A stretch of 40,894 nt of DNA from JAQVXR01 sp050945755 (GCA_050945755.1 JBMNTN010000014.1:1-40894), one strand, 5' to 3'. Shown: positions 24,000-31,977, numbered from the stretch's first letter. Notes: generated by a model not told the origin, from the sequence alone. Numbers and translations: made by a program.

Positions 24000-26426
24000 A
24001 TGGAGAGAAAAACAACATTAAAAATATCAGGAATGAGCTGTGCTGCCTGTGCTGCCCGGATTGAACGAGGGCTGAGAAAGATGGATGGAGTGCGGGAAGC
24101 CAACATTAATTTAGCGATCGAGAAAGCTACCGTAGCATTTGATGATCAGATGATCAGCGAAAACAGGTTAAGAGACGTGATTGCCGATTTAGGCTATGAA
24201 GTGGTAGAAGAAATTAATGAGAATAAGGTTATTTTGAAATTAACAGGGATGAGTTGTGCTGCCTGTGCTGCCCGAATTGAAAAAGGACTGAATAAATTAG
24301 ATGGGGTAGAAAATGCGGCTGTTAACTTTGCTGCAGAGAAAGTGACGGTGCAATATGATAATTCGCAAATTAAAGTATCCGACCTGATTAAGACGGTAGA
24401 AGACCTGGGATATCAGGCGGAAAGGGCTGGGGAAGTGAGTCGGGACAGAGAAAAAGAAGCGCGGGAAAAAGAGATCAAGAGGCTGAGATTAGAACTGGTT
24501 GCCTCTGCCCTGTTGAGCAGTCCGCTAATTCTTGCCATGATTTTTACTTTGCTTGGAATCGATCTGCCCTTATTACATAACCAGTATTTTCAATTAGCTG
24601 TTGCAACACCTGTCCAGTTTATTATTGGACAACGGTTTTATAAAAATGCCTACCATGCTCTTAAAGCAAAAAGTGCCAACATGGACGTTTTAATTGCCAT
24701 GGGGACTTCCGCTGCTTACTTTTTTAGCTTGTACAATGTTTTTTTCCAGCCGCTCAAACCGGGAATGGTCATGAAGGATCTTTATTTTGAAGCTGCTGCC
24801 ATGGTGATTACATTAATCCTTCTTGGTAAGTATTTGGAGGCGGTGGCTAAAGGCAAGACTTCGGAGGCTATCAAGAAACTGGCCGGACTTCAAGCGAAGA
24901 CTGCCCGGGTAGAGCGAAACGGTCAGGAAATAGATATTCCTATTGAAGAGGTGGAAGAAGGGGAGATAATTATCGTACGCCCCGGGGAAAAAGTACCGGT
25001 AGACGGCATAATTATCGAGGGCAGTTCCTCTCTGGATGAGTCCATGCTCACCGGAGAAAGTATCCCGGTAGAGAAAAAGGCGGGGGATGAAGTTATCGGT
25101 GCTACCATTAATAAGTTGGGTACCTTTAAATTTCAGGCAACCAAAGTAGGGAAAGATACCGTTCTTGCCCAGATTATCAAGATGGTGGAAGATGCTCAAG
25201 GTTCTAAAGCGCCCATTCAAAAAATCGCCGATCAGGTGTCTGGAGTTTTTGTACCTATTGTAATTGGCATTGCTTTATGCACTTTTTTAGTCCGTTATTT
25301 CGGGGTGGAACACGGGCAGAATATTACCCCGGCGCTGGTAAGCGCAGTATCCGTATTAGTAATTGCCTGTCCCTGCGCCTTGGGACTGGCCACGCCTACC
25401 GCCATTATGGTGGGAACGGGAAAAGGAGCGGAAAACGGTATCCTGATTAAAGGCGGAGAACATCTGGAAACGGCTTATAAATTAAACGTGGTAGTGTTGG
25501 ATAAAACCGGAACCATAACCAAAGGGGAGCCGGAAGTAACAGATATTATTTCATTTCGGGGTAAAACAGAAAATGAAATTTTAGAGTTGGCTGCCTCAGC
25601 GGAAAAAAAATCTGAGCATCCCTTAGGTGTTGCCATTTATGAAAAAGGAAAGAAAGAATTTGCCAATATCTTAGATCCGGAGGAGTTCTCCGCGATTCCC
25701 GGCCGGGGAGTTTATACCGTAATAAAAGGAAAACAAATTTACCTGGGGACAAGAAAATTAATGGCGGAAAAAGAAATTGATACAACTCATGCTGCGGCGA
25801 CTGTGGCAAAGCTGGAGGATGAGGGCAAGACAGCGATGTTTATGGCGGTAGACAATAATGTGGAAGCGGTGTTGGCGGTGGCGGATACGGTAAAAGAGCA
25901 TTCCCGGGAGGCAATTGCCGAACTGCAAAGGATGGGTATTGAAGTTTATATGCTCACCGGTGACAACAAAAGGACGGCTCAGGCGATTGCCAAAGAGGTC
26001 GGTATTTCCCAGGTTCTGGCCGAAGTGCTGCCGGAAAATAAGGCGGAGGAAATTGAGAAGTTGAAAAAGCAGGGAAAGGTTGTCGGCATGGTGGGAGATG
26101 GGATTAATGATGCTCCTGCACTGGTGGTGGCCGATGTGGGGATGGCAATCGGTACCGGTACCGATGTGGCCATGGAGGCGGCAGACATTACCCTGATGCG
26201 GGGAGATTTGCGTTCCATACCCGCTGCTATCCGGCTTTCCCGAAAAACAATGGTCAAAATCAAGCAAAATCTTTTCTGGGCTTTTATATACAATATTATC
26301 GGGATACCTATTGCCGCCTTCGGATTTTTGAGTCCGATAATTGCCGGAGGGGCTATGGCCTTCAGCTCGGTGTCCGTTGTGACAAATTCTCTCAGCTTAA
26401 AAAGGTTTAGAGTATCTGCATCTTAG
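24000..26426 (+). CDS. copA: Copper-translocating P1B-type ATPase with two metal-binding domains
   Basis: An 808-residue membrane pump for Cu(I) export. Two N-terminal heavy-metal domains each carry GMSCAACAAR (first pair C14, C17; second around 83-86). Membrane helices follow, with the transport motif CPC at 457-459 (ACPCALG), the phosphorylated aspartate D501 (DKTGT), the SEHPLG motif and GDGINDAPAL. The terminal helices hold the Cu(I)-type NxxxYN..(F)YN and MxxSS-like residues. This is the full CopA architecture and length. ATG 24000 is preceded by AAGGAAGGG. No copZ or csoR is adjacent. It is probably monocistronic between a terminator and a convergent gene, and next to an iron/manganese regulator. 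Confidence 0.95.
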   Translation: MERKTTLKISGMSCAACAARIERGLRKMDGVREANINLAIEKATVAFDDQMISENRLRDVIADLGYEVVEEINENKVILKLTGMSCAACAARIEKGLNKLDGVENAAVNFAAEKVTVQYDNSQIKVSDLIKTVEDLGYQAERAGEVSRDREKEAREKEIKRLRLELVASALLSSPLILAMIFTLLGIDLPLLHNQYFQLAVATPVQFIIGQRFYKNAYHALKAKSANMDVLIAMGTSAAYFFSLYNVFFQPLKPGMVMKDLYFEAAAMVITLILLGKYLEAVAKGKTSEAIKKLAGLQAKTARVERNGQEIDIPIEEVEEGEIIIVRPGEKVPVDGIIIEGSSSLDESMLTGESIPVEKKAGDEVIGATINKLGTFKFQATKVGKDTVLAQIIKMVEDAQGSKAPIQKIADQVSGVFVPIVIGIALCTFLVRYFGVEHGQNITPALVSAVSVLVIACPCALGLATPTAIMVGTGKGAENGILIKGGEHLETAYKLNVVVLDKTGTITKGEPEVTDIISFRGKTENEILELAASAEKKSEHPLGVAIYEKGKKEFANILDPEEFSAIPGRGVYTVIKGKQIYLGTRKLMAEKEIDTTHAAATVAKLEDEGKTAMFMAVDNNVEAVLAVADTVKEHSREAIAELQRMGIEVYMLTGDNKRTAQAIAKEVGISQVLAEVLPENKAEEIEKLKKQGKVVGMVGDGINDAPALVVADVGMAIGTGTDVAMEAADITLMRGDLRSIPAAIRLSRKTMVKIKQNLFWAFIYNIIGIPIAAFGFLSPIIAGGAMAFSSVSVVTNSLSLKRFRVSAS

Positions 26427-26433
26427 GATATTG

Positions 26434-26462
26434 AAAAAAGCAGCCGATTTTTATGGCTGCTT
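26434..26462 (-). terminator. Terminator for the DtxR-family gene (also usable by copA)
   Basis: GCAGCC/GGCTGC stem flanked by AAAAAA on the left, which gives a T run on the minus strand. The TAA stop of the regulator gene (26453-26451) sits in the loop, so the hairpin begins before translation ends. On the plus strand it is followed by TTATTCTGTTT and may serve copA too. Confidence 0.75.
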
Positions 26463-26933
26463 ATTCTGTTTATAGGATTGAAATGCATTGATCCAATGAG
26501 GGTTTTCTTCCGCGTATCCGACAAAACAGAAAATGCATTCCAATGTTTCTTTGCTGATATTGTGTTCAATTTTTTCCGTATCCTCAAGGATATTAGCACT
26601 GACGCCGATTAGGCGCAAAAATTTTTCCAAGGTTTGGTGCCGGGCGAGCAGTTCTTTGCCCAGTTCCCAACCTGTAGGAGTCAAATGGATCAATCCATAT
26701 TTTTCGTAATTCAGGTAATTGTCTTTTGCCAGCTTTTTTACCATTTTATGCGCGGAAGGGGGTTGGACATTCAGAGCGCCGGCTAAATCATTCATACGGG
26801 TATAACCTTTTTCTCCACACAGGCGAAAGATCATTTCCAGATAGTCTTCCATCCCGGAAGTAAGACGCTTATTGTCTTGATTTTGCATGGTGTAACCGCG
26901 CACGGTGTAAAATTCATCATTGTGATCAGCCAT
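26451..26933 (-). CDS. DtxR-family metal-dependent regulator, MntR-type
   Basis: A 160-residue repressor. A winged helix (about 26-85) has the recognition segment VQPPSAHKMVKKL; a dimerisation domain follows. The metal ligands match B. subtilis MntR at constant spacing: D30, E33, H99, E120, E123 and H124 (against D8, E11, H77, E99, E102, H103). A Glu stands where the iron sensors IdeR/DtxR have Cys, which points to manganese or mixed manganese/iron sensing. ATG 26933 is chosen because GAGGGGTGG lies just before it; an in-frame ATG at 26975 lacks this. It is divergent from feoAB, so it probably controls iron uptake and itself through the shared 190-base intergenic region. Confidence 0.88.
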   Translation of the reverse strand: MADHNDEFYTVRGYTMQNQDNKRLTSGMEDYLEMIFRLCGEKGYTRMNDLAGALNVQPPSAHKMVKKLAKDNYLNYEKYGLIHLTPTGWELGKELLARHQTLEKFLRLIGVSANILEDTEKIEHNISKETLECIFCFVGYAEENPHWINAFQSYKQNKQP

Positions 26934-27054
26934 TTTTCCACCCCTCTTCCATTTGTTATATTCCGCTCCCCTCAAAAAATAACCAAATATTTAAAAGATT
27001 AAATAGCCGGAAAATGAGACAAACACTCTTCCCTGGACCAGTTCATAAAATGAA

Positions 27055-27080
27055 TTAGAATTAGATGCAGCTAACATTAA
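27055..27080. promoter_or_regulatory. Possible DtxR/MntR-type operator before feoA
   Basis: TTAGAATTAG and CTAACATTAA form an imperfect inverted repeat around ATGCAG, recalling the TTAG..CTAA layout of DtxR-family operators. It lies 40 bases before the feoA start, in the region shared with the divergent regulator. Confidence 0.35.
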
Positions 27081-27119
27081 TAGACGCGGAAAAACTTGGG
27101 GAAGGAGGATCGAGTTAAA

Positions 27120-27359
27120 ATGCTGCAGGAGATGCCATTGTATCACCTAAAACTCGGAGAATCTTGCCGAGTATTAAGTCTTACGGCCGAGGGAATTCTA
27201 CGCCGCCGCCTTTTAGATCTGGGTTTTGTGCCGGGAGCCCAGGTTAAAAACATTCGACGTAGTCCTTTAGGAGATCCTACCGCATATCTGGTGCGGGGAG
27301 CAACGGTGGCGCTTAGAAAAGAAGAGGCTGCTCTGATTAAAGTAACAACTGATTTTTAA
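27120..27359 (+). CDS. feoA: Ferrous iron transport protein A (SH3-like)
   Basis: A 79-residue SH3-like protein with the FeoA pattern of a strand-rich start, then GILRRRLLDLGFVPGAQVKNIRRSPLGDP and ATVALRKEEAALIKV. It is thought to aid FeoB GTPase/transport activity at the inner membrane face. ATG 27120 is used because GGAGG (27104-27108) serves it; a TTG at 27096 in the same frame lies before that SD and cannot use it. It is the first gene of feoA-feoB(G)-feoB(TM), 28 bases before the next start. Confidence 0.9.
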   Translation: MLQEMPLYHLKLGESCRVLSLTAEGILRRRLLDLGFVPGAQVKNIRRSPLGDPTAYLVRGATVALRKEEAALIKVTTDF

Positions 27360-27387
27360 TAATCTTTTGCCATAAGGAGAGGAAGAC

Positions 27388-28173
27388 ATGGGTTTATCTT
27401 ATCAGTCGGTAGGTCGTCATACCTGGCGGGAAAACTTTCTTTCCTCGCATGATAAAAAGGGTGAAAATTATGTCATTGCTTTGGCGGGAAATCCTAACAC
27501 GGGAAAGAGTACGGTGTTTAACGCCTTAACCGGGCTGAACCAGCATACCGGAAACTGGCCGGGAAAAACTGTTCTTCAGGCCCAGGGAACCTATGAATAC
27601 AATCAAAAAAAATATCTTCTCGTCGACCTGCCGGGGACATATTCCTTATTTGCCAATTCCCCGGAAGAACAGGTAGCCCGTGATTTTATTTGCTTTGGCC
27701 GTCCCGATGTGACGGTGGTGGTTGTTGATGCTACCTGTTTGGAACGAAATTTAAACCTGGTGCTGCAAGTATTAGAAATTACCGGTAAGGTTGTGGTCTG
27801 TGTAAATCTTTTGGATGAAGCAAAAAGAAAGGGCACCCGCATTAATTTGAATAAACTTTCCGGAGAATTAGGCGTACCGGTGATTGGCACAACAGCCCGG
27901 AAAAAAATCGGCCTTGACAAATTAAAACAGGCTGTGGAAAAGATAGCTGAAGATAAGGTTCGGGTTAAACCGACAGTGATTCGCTATGACTCGGACATCG
28001 AGGAGAAAATCAAAAATATTATTGCCGGATTAAGCCCTGAGATATGTACTTCCTTTAATCCCCGCTGGCTTGCTTTACGGATTTTAGAAGGGGATCAGAC
28101 GATTTTTGAGGTACTCGATCAAAAGATTAATTACCCCATTCCTTTTGATAATGAGGAGGAAGTACGGCGATGA
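27388..28173 (+). CDS. feoB: FeoB GTPase half (cytoplasmic G domain)
   Basis: A 261-residue protein equal to the soluble N-terminal part of FeoB: G1 GNPNTGKST (34-42), the switch I threonine in HTGNWPGKT, G3 DLPGTYS (80-86), G4 NLLDE (Leu where Met or Lys is usual) and G5-like GTTARKKIG, followed by a helical GDI-like region to about 245. A 26-residue extension precedes the domain. The stop overlaps the start of the membrane half by 4 bases (ATGA). The break falls at the natural junction between the GDI region and the first membrane helices, and both halves are intact, so this is a real gene split and not a sequencing frameshift. It powers or gates Fe(II) uptake together with the next protein. 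Confidence 0.92.
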   Translation: MGLSYQSVGRHTWRENFLSSHDKKGENYVIALAGNPNTGKSTVFNALTGLNQHTGNWPGKTVLQAQGTYEYNQKKYLLVDLPGTYSLFANSPEEQVARDFICFGRPDVTVVVVDATCLERNLNLVLQVLEITGKVVVCVNLLDEAKRKGTRINLNKLSGELGVPVIGTTARKKIGLDKLKQAVEKIAEDKVRVKPTVIRYDSDIEEKIKNIIAGLSPEICTSFNPRWLALRILEGDQTIFEVLDQKINYPIPFDNEEEVRR

Positions 28174-29537
28174 GTGTAAAGCAGGAATATCTTATCAGGC
28201 ATCAAAATCACCGGGACCGGATTGTTTCGAGTATTTATCGGCGAGCGGAATCCATTGCCAAAGGTGTTGTCCAAGAAGAGCGAAGGCAGGGAACTAACTG
28301 GGAAGAAAAAATAGATGATATTCTCACGGCACCTTTCTTTGGTGGTTTTGTCATGCTCCTTTTATTGGGAGGAGTTTTTTGGCTCACTATCACAGGGGCA
28401 AACTATCCATCCCAGCTTATTGCCGGATTCTTCTTTGGCATTGAAGAAATAATGATAAATTTCCTTACACAGGTAAATGCACCCCACTGGTTTATCGGCT
28501 TATTTGTTCAGGGTATGTTTCGCACCCTGGCCTGGGTTGTTTCTGTAATGCTGCCGCCCATGGCAATTTTTTTCCCGCTCTTTACCCTGCTGGAAGACTT
28601 GGGCTATTTGCCGCGGGTTGCTTTTAACTTGGATTATCTTTTCAAAAAGTGTGGGACCCATGGAAAGCAGGCATTGACCATGTGCATGGGTTTTGGCTGC
28701 AATGCTGCCGGGATTACCGCTTGCCGGATTATCGATTCTCCCCGGGAACGTTTAATTGCTATTTTGACCAATAATTTTGTTCCCTGTAATGGGCGATTTC
28801 CTACCTTAATTCTTATTTGCTCTATCTTTTGTGCCGGGGCTTCTGTTTCTGCCGGTCAAGGAGTTGTTGCCGCTTTAGGTGTTCTTGCGATAGTGCTTTT
28901 CGGAATCGGTACAACATTATTGGTTTCCCTAATTCTGTCAAAAACCCTTTTAAGAGGAGTACCCTCCACCTTTACCCTGGAACTTCCCCCCTTTCGCAAA
29001 CCCCAGGTGGGGCAGGTGATTGTTCGCTCCATTTTTGACCGGACATTGTTTGTCTTAATGAGGGCAGTGGTGGTTGCTGCGCCGGCTGGTCTGATAATCT
29101 GGACAATGGCCAATACATACATAGGCGATATTTCTTTATTGACAAGAGCCGTTAGTTTTGTTGACCCTTTTGCCAGGGCCATAGGATTGGACGGAATCAT
29201 TCTCATGGCATTTATCCTGGGGCTCCCGGCCAATGAAATCGTTGTCCCCATTATGGTGATGGCTTACTTGGCAACAGGAACGATGATGGAGTTAGACAGT
29301 CTGCAGGAGATGAAAGAGCTGCTCATTAACAAGCAAAATTGGACGTGGCTTACGGCACTGAACATGATGCTGTTTTCTCTGCTCCATTACCCATGCAGCA
29401 CTACATTAATTACGATTTTTAAAGAAACCCGGAGCAAAAAATGGACTTTCCTGGCATTTCTCATTCCCACCATGATCGCCGTTCTTGTTTGTTTTCTGGT
29501 GACACAGACGGTAAATCTTTTGGGGTTTTTGAGATAG
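28170..29537 (+). CDS. feoB: FeoB membrane half (ferrous iron permease)
   Basis: A 455-residue polytopic protein equal to the membrane part of FeoB. After a basic cytoplasmic start (about 1-45) come the first helices and the gate/nucleoside-transporter-like repeats: GFGCNAAGITACRIIDSPRERLIA, then NNFVPCNGRFPTLI, and in the second half LGLPANEIVVPIMVMAY and LHYPCSTTLITIFKE. Conserved cysteines at GFGC, VPC and HYPC lie where the ion path is proposed. It starts by ATGA overlap with the GTPase gene, with GAGGAGG just upstream. No feoC follows; a strong hairpin closes the operon. Confidence 0.92.
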   Translation: MSVKQEYLIRHQNHRDRIVSSIYRRAESIAKGVVQEERRQGTNWEEKIDDILTAPFFGGFVMLLLLGGVFWLTITGANYPSQLIAGFFFGIEEIMINFLTQVNAPHWFIGLFVQGMFRTLAWVVSVMLPPMAIFFPLFTLLEDLGYLPRVAFNLDYLFKKCGTHGKQALTMCMGFGCNAAGITACRIIDSPRERLIAILTNNFVPCNGRFPTLILICSIFCAGASVSAGQGVVAALGVLAIVLFGIGTTLLVSLILSKTLLRGVPSTFTLELPPFRKPQVGQVIVRSIFDRTLFVLMRAVVVAAPAGLIIWTMANTYIGDISLLTRAVSFVDPFARAIGLDGIILMAFILGLPANEIVVPIMVMAYLATGTMMELDSLQEMKELLINKQNWTWLTALNMMLFSLLHYPCSTTLITIFKETRSKKWTFLAFLIPTMIAVLVCFLVTQTVNLLGFLR

Positions 29538-29592
29538 GATATTTGAGTATTGAAAGCGACACGTTGGCAAAATAGAAAAAAGAGTCCAGATA

Positions 29593-29634
29593 AAAAGGGA
29601 TTGGCGAATGCGAGTTTGCGCCAATCCCTTTTAG
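29593..29634 (+). terminator. Terminator of the feo operon
   Basis: AAAAGGGATTGGCG pairs perfectly with CGCCAATCCCTTTT around a 12-base loop. Confidence 0.8.
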
Positions 29635-29691
29635 TAGTGAACTCATATTATATTTTTTTGTCATTTTTAATGCAGCGGAGCAAAATAAAAG

Positions 29692-29718
29692 AGATCCTTC
29701 GCGAAGGCTCAGGATGAG
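29692..29718. repeat. Short palindrome of a common Firmicute intergenic type
   Basis: ATCCT..AGGAT encloses CTTCGCGAAG; the 'GATCCTTCGC..CTCAGGATGA' wording recurs in many Firmicute genomes as a dispersed short repeat. Only one copy is visible here. Confidence 0.35.
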
Positions 29719-29762
29719 AACTTAGTTGTTTGTAATAAACGATCGCTTGCTTTAGAAGTAAT

Positions 29763-29792
29763 TTGGACAAACAGTTATAGATTTGTTATATT
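29763..29792 (+). promoter_or_regulatory. Possible sigma-A promoter of the sigma-54 activator gene
   Basis: TTGGAC (29763-29768) and TATATT (29787-29792) with an 18-base spacer, 44 bases before the start codon. Confidence 0.45.
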
Positions 29793-29835
29793 AAAAAAGG
29801 GGAATAGTAGTAAAATCGGGGATGGATGGAAACAG

Positions 29836-31182
29836 ATGAATAAACAACAAAAAGATCTGTTGCAGACAAATATTATTCTAAATAGTGTTGCCGATGGTGT
29901 TTTTACGGTAGATGGTGAGTGGAGGATTACTTTTTTTAACCGAGCCGCCGAAAAAATTACCGGCATTAAACAGGAGGATGCCCTGGGCAATATGTGCCGG
30001 GATATTTTTCATTCCAGTATTTGCGACGGTGCCTGTACTTTGCGTCAATGTATTGAAAAGGATTGTTCCATCACCAATAAGTCCATATTTATTATTACAC
30101 CGGATGGAAGTAAGGTACCGGTCAGTATTAGTGCTTCTCCATTGAAAGATGATACCGGAAGGATCATTGGTGGGGTAGAAGTTTTCCGAGATCTTTCGGA
30201 AGTAAACGAACTGAGAAAACAGCTAACCAAGTCTTATACTTTTCAGGATATTATCGGAAAGAGTAAATCGATGCAGCACATATTTGGGATTCTTCCTAAT
30301 ATTGCAAAAAGCAACAGCACGGTTCTTCTCCTTGGGGAAAGCGGTACCGGCAAGGAATTGGTAGCCAGAGCCGTGCATAATTTAAGCGGCAGAAGGAATA
30401 GGCCGCTGGTGGCGGTTAATTGCGGCGCTTTGCCTGATACTCTGTTGGAATCGGAACTTTTCGGCTATAAAGCAGGGGCTTTTACCGATGCGAAAAGGGA
30501 CAAGCCGGGTTACTTTGCCCGGGCGGAAAAAGGAACAATCTTTCTTGACGAAATCGGCGATATTTCCCCGGCGCTTCAGGTCAAGCTGCTTCGGGTTTTA
30601 CAGGAAAAAACTTACGAACCCTTGGGAGCTACCTCTTCCGTCAAGGCTGATGTTCGGGTGATTGCGGCGACCAATAAAGACCTGGAAGCCATGGTCCGAG
30701 AGGAGAAATTTCGCAACGACCTTTATTACCGCCTGAATGTAATTCAATTGAAATTGCCTCCTCTGCGGGAACGGAAAGAAGATATCCCTTTGCTGGCAGA
30801 CCATATCATCCAGCGTTTTAATAATTTAAAAGGGAAAAATATTCTGGGACTTTCCCGGGATGCTCTTGCTTTATTAATGAAATATGATTACCCGGGAAAC
30901 GTGCGGGAACTGGAAAATATTATTGAGTATGCATTTATTCTTTGTGAGGAGGGGTTAATCCTAGCGGATCATTTACCGGAAAAATTCTCTCAGCGATTTT
31001 CAGAATCCAATCCTAAATGTACTGCGGCAAACTTTACCTTGGACGAAGTAAAAAAGCAGGCCGTACTGGATGCATTGGAGCGAAACAGCTGGAAACGGAT
31101 GGCGACCTGCCGGGAACTGGGGATTTCTAAGGGCACCCTGAGAAGGATGATCCAGCAATATCAACTTAGGGAGCCGGAATAG
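29836..31182 (+). CDS. Sigma-54-dependent enhancer-binding protein with a cysteine-rich PAS domain
   Basis: A 448-residue activator. PAS domain about 10-118, in which C54, C63, C67, C72 and C77 cluster and could bind a metal or Fe-S cluster. AAA+ domain about 138-365 with Walker A GESGTGKE (167-174), the sigma-54 contact loop GAFTDA (214-219, Asp where GAFTGA has Gly) and Walker B GTIFLDEIGD. C-terminal Fis-type HTH (about 415-440, NSWKRMATCRELGISKGTLRRMI). It has no receiver domain, so it senses through PAS. It lies directly before a perfect palindrome and a -24/-12 promoter that serve the next genes, which makes it their cognate activator. This matches the regulator of the Desulfovibrio orp operons in position and type. 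The SD GGGGATGG precedes ATG 29836. Confidence 0.92.
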   Translation: MNKQQKDLLQTNIILNSVADGVFTVDGEWRITFFNRAAEKITGIKQEDALGNMCRDIFHSSICDGACTLRQCIEKDCSITNKSIFIITPDGSKVPVSISASPLKDDTGRIIGGVEVFRDLSEVNELRKQLTKSYTFQDIIGKSKSMQHIFGILPNIAKSNSTVLLLGESGTGKELVARAVHNLSGRRNRPLVAVNCGALPDTLLESELFGYKAGAFTDAKRDKPGYFARAEKGTIFLDEIGDISPALQVKLLRVLQEKTYEPLGATSSVKADVRVIAATNKDLEAMVREEKFRNDLYYRLNVIQLKLPPLRERKEDIPLLADHIIQRFNNLKGKNILGLSRDALALLMKYDYPGNVRELENIIEYAFILCEEGLILADHLPEKFSQRFSESNPKCTAANFTLDEVKKQAVLDALERNSWKRMATCRELGISKGTLRRMIQQYQLREPE

Positions 31183-31219
31183 TTTTACTGGGATCAAAAT
31201 AAACCCATATATGCTGTAA

Positions 31220-31238
31220 TGGGTTCATCATGAACCCA
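31220..31238. promoter_or_regulatory. Probable enhancer (UAS) for the sigma-54 activator
   Basis: TGGGTTCATCATGAACCCA is a perfect 9-bp-arm palindrome with a 1-base centre. It is about 75-95 bases upstream of the -24/-12 promoter, a normal enhancer distance. A further half site AAACCCAT lies at 31201-31208. Confidence 0.7.
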
Positions 31239-31266
31239 ATATAAAGTTAACCGATACCGCCTGGGC

Positions 31267-31291
31267 AACACTTTTATCAGTAAAAGGTGTT
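31267..31291 (+). terminator. Hairpin between enhancer and promoter
   Basis: AACAC-TTTTA pairs with TAAAA-GGTGTT (one bulged G) around TCAG. There is little T run, so termination of the activator transcript is possible but not certain. Confidence 0.35.
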
Positions 31292-31311
31292 CATTGGTGT
31301 GCCTTTTTATC

Positions 31312-31328
31312 TTGGCATAATTCTTGCA
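31312..31328 (+). promoter_or_regulatory. Sigma-54 (-24/-12) promoter of the NifX/Mrp operon
   Basis: TTGGCATAATTCTTGCA has GG (-24) and GC (-12) exactly 10 bases apart, matching TGGC-N8-TTGCA. Transcription should start near 31339, just before the SD GGAGG at 31342. This rules out the in-frame ATG at 31324 and fixes the start of the next gene at 31357. Confidence 0.85.
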
Positions 31329-31356
31329 CATAGAAATGATCGGAGGTGTCGGTATT

Positions 31357-31977
31357 ATGCTTGCCCTGGCCGTTTTTGAGGAGAGGATTTCTTCCATATT
31401 TGATAATTCAAATCAGCTTATTTTAGTGTCCCAGGAGGGACAATACTCTAAGCAGTCCAGAATGAATATTAACACCGCCTGCATAGAAGGGCTTATAGAA
31501 GATTTAAAAAGAGCCGAAATCAATATCCTAATCTGTGGTGCTATCAGCGGGTGTTTACAGCGGATCATCGAGTCCCACGGTATTCAGGTCCTTCCTTGGA
31601 TTAGCGGCAGGGTTGACGATGTGCTTTCGGCATATCAAAATGGGGATTTGATTAATTTTGTCATGCCTGGTTGTCGTAGTTGCAGAAGGAATGTGTCCAG
31701 GGAACAAAGCATTGTTAAGGGAGGGATAAAAATGCCGGGAAACAGAGGATCCGTTTTCGGGCAAGGGGTAAATGCCGGTAAAAAAGGCATGGGTCAAGGT
31801 CGAGGCCAAGGCAGAGGACAGGGAAAAAAATGTTTTAGCGGGCAGAGCAAAGGTTTTACGCAGAACTGTGTTTGCCCCCAGTGCGGTATTACGGTACCTC
31901 ATCAAAGGCAAGTACCTTGTACGAGTATGCGGTGCCCGCAATGTGGCAGTGTCATGGTTCGAGAAGATCGGACTTAA
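31357..31977 (+). CDS. NifX/Orp-like domain fused to a Gly-rich linker and zinc ribbon
   Basis: A 206-residue protein. Residues 1-105 are a dinitrogenase-cofactor-like (NifX/NifB-C/Orp) domain with the typical LALAVFEERISSIFDNS start, ICGAISG centre and SGRVDDVLSAYQNGDL end. After C106 and C109 comes a basic low-complexity linker (144-157, GMGQGRGQGRGQGK), and then a ribbon with C171, C173, C176, C188, C193 and C196 (two CPQCG knuckles), probably binding zinc or iron. ATG 31357 is dictated by the sigma-54 promoter and the SD GGAGG. It is first in an operon with an Mrp ATPase and a second NifX-like protein. It probably carries a metal or metal-sulfur cluster, as Orp does with its Mo-Cu cluster; the cargo is unknown. 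Confidence 0.8.
   Translation: MLALAVFEERISSIFDNSNQLILVSQEGQYSKQSRMNINTACIEGLIEDLKRAEINILICGAISGCLQRIIESHGIQVLPWISGRVDDVLSAYQNGDLINFVMPGCRSCRRNVSREQSIVKGGIKMPGNRGSVFGQGVNAGKKGMGQGRGQGRGQGKKCFSGQSKGFTQNCVCPQCGITVPHQRQVPCTSMRCPQCGSVMVREDRT

Noticed and set aside
26434..26462. Possible attenuator within the DtxR-family gene
   Set aside because: The hairpin includes the stop codon and has a T run after it on the minus strand, which is simply an end-of-gene terminator.
28106..28297. Apparent frame across the junction of the two FeoB genes
   Set aside because: It is a different reading frame from both halves. Both halves are complete and overlap by ATGA, so there is no sign of a frameshift pseudogene.
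31324..31356. Upstream in-frame ATG that would extend the NifX-zinc-ribbon protein by 11 residues
   Set aside because: It lies inside the -12 element of the sigma-54 promoter, upstream of the predicted RNA start, so it cannot be in the transcript.
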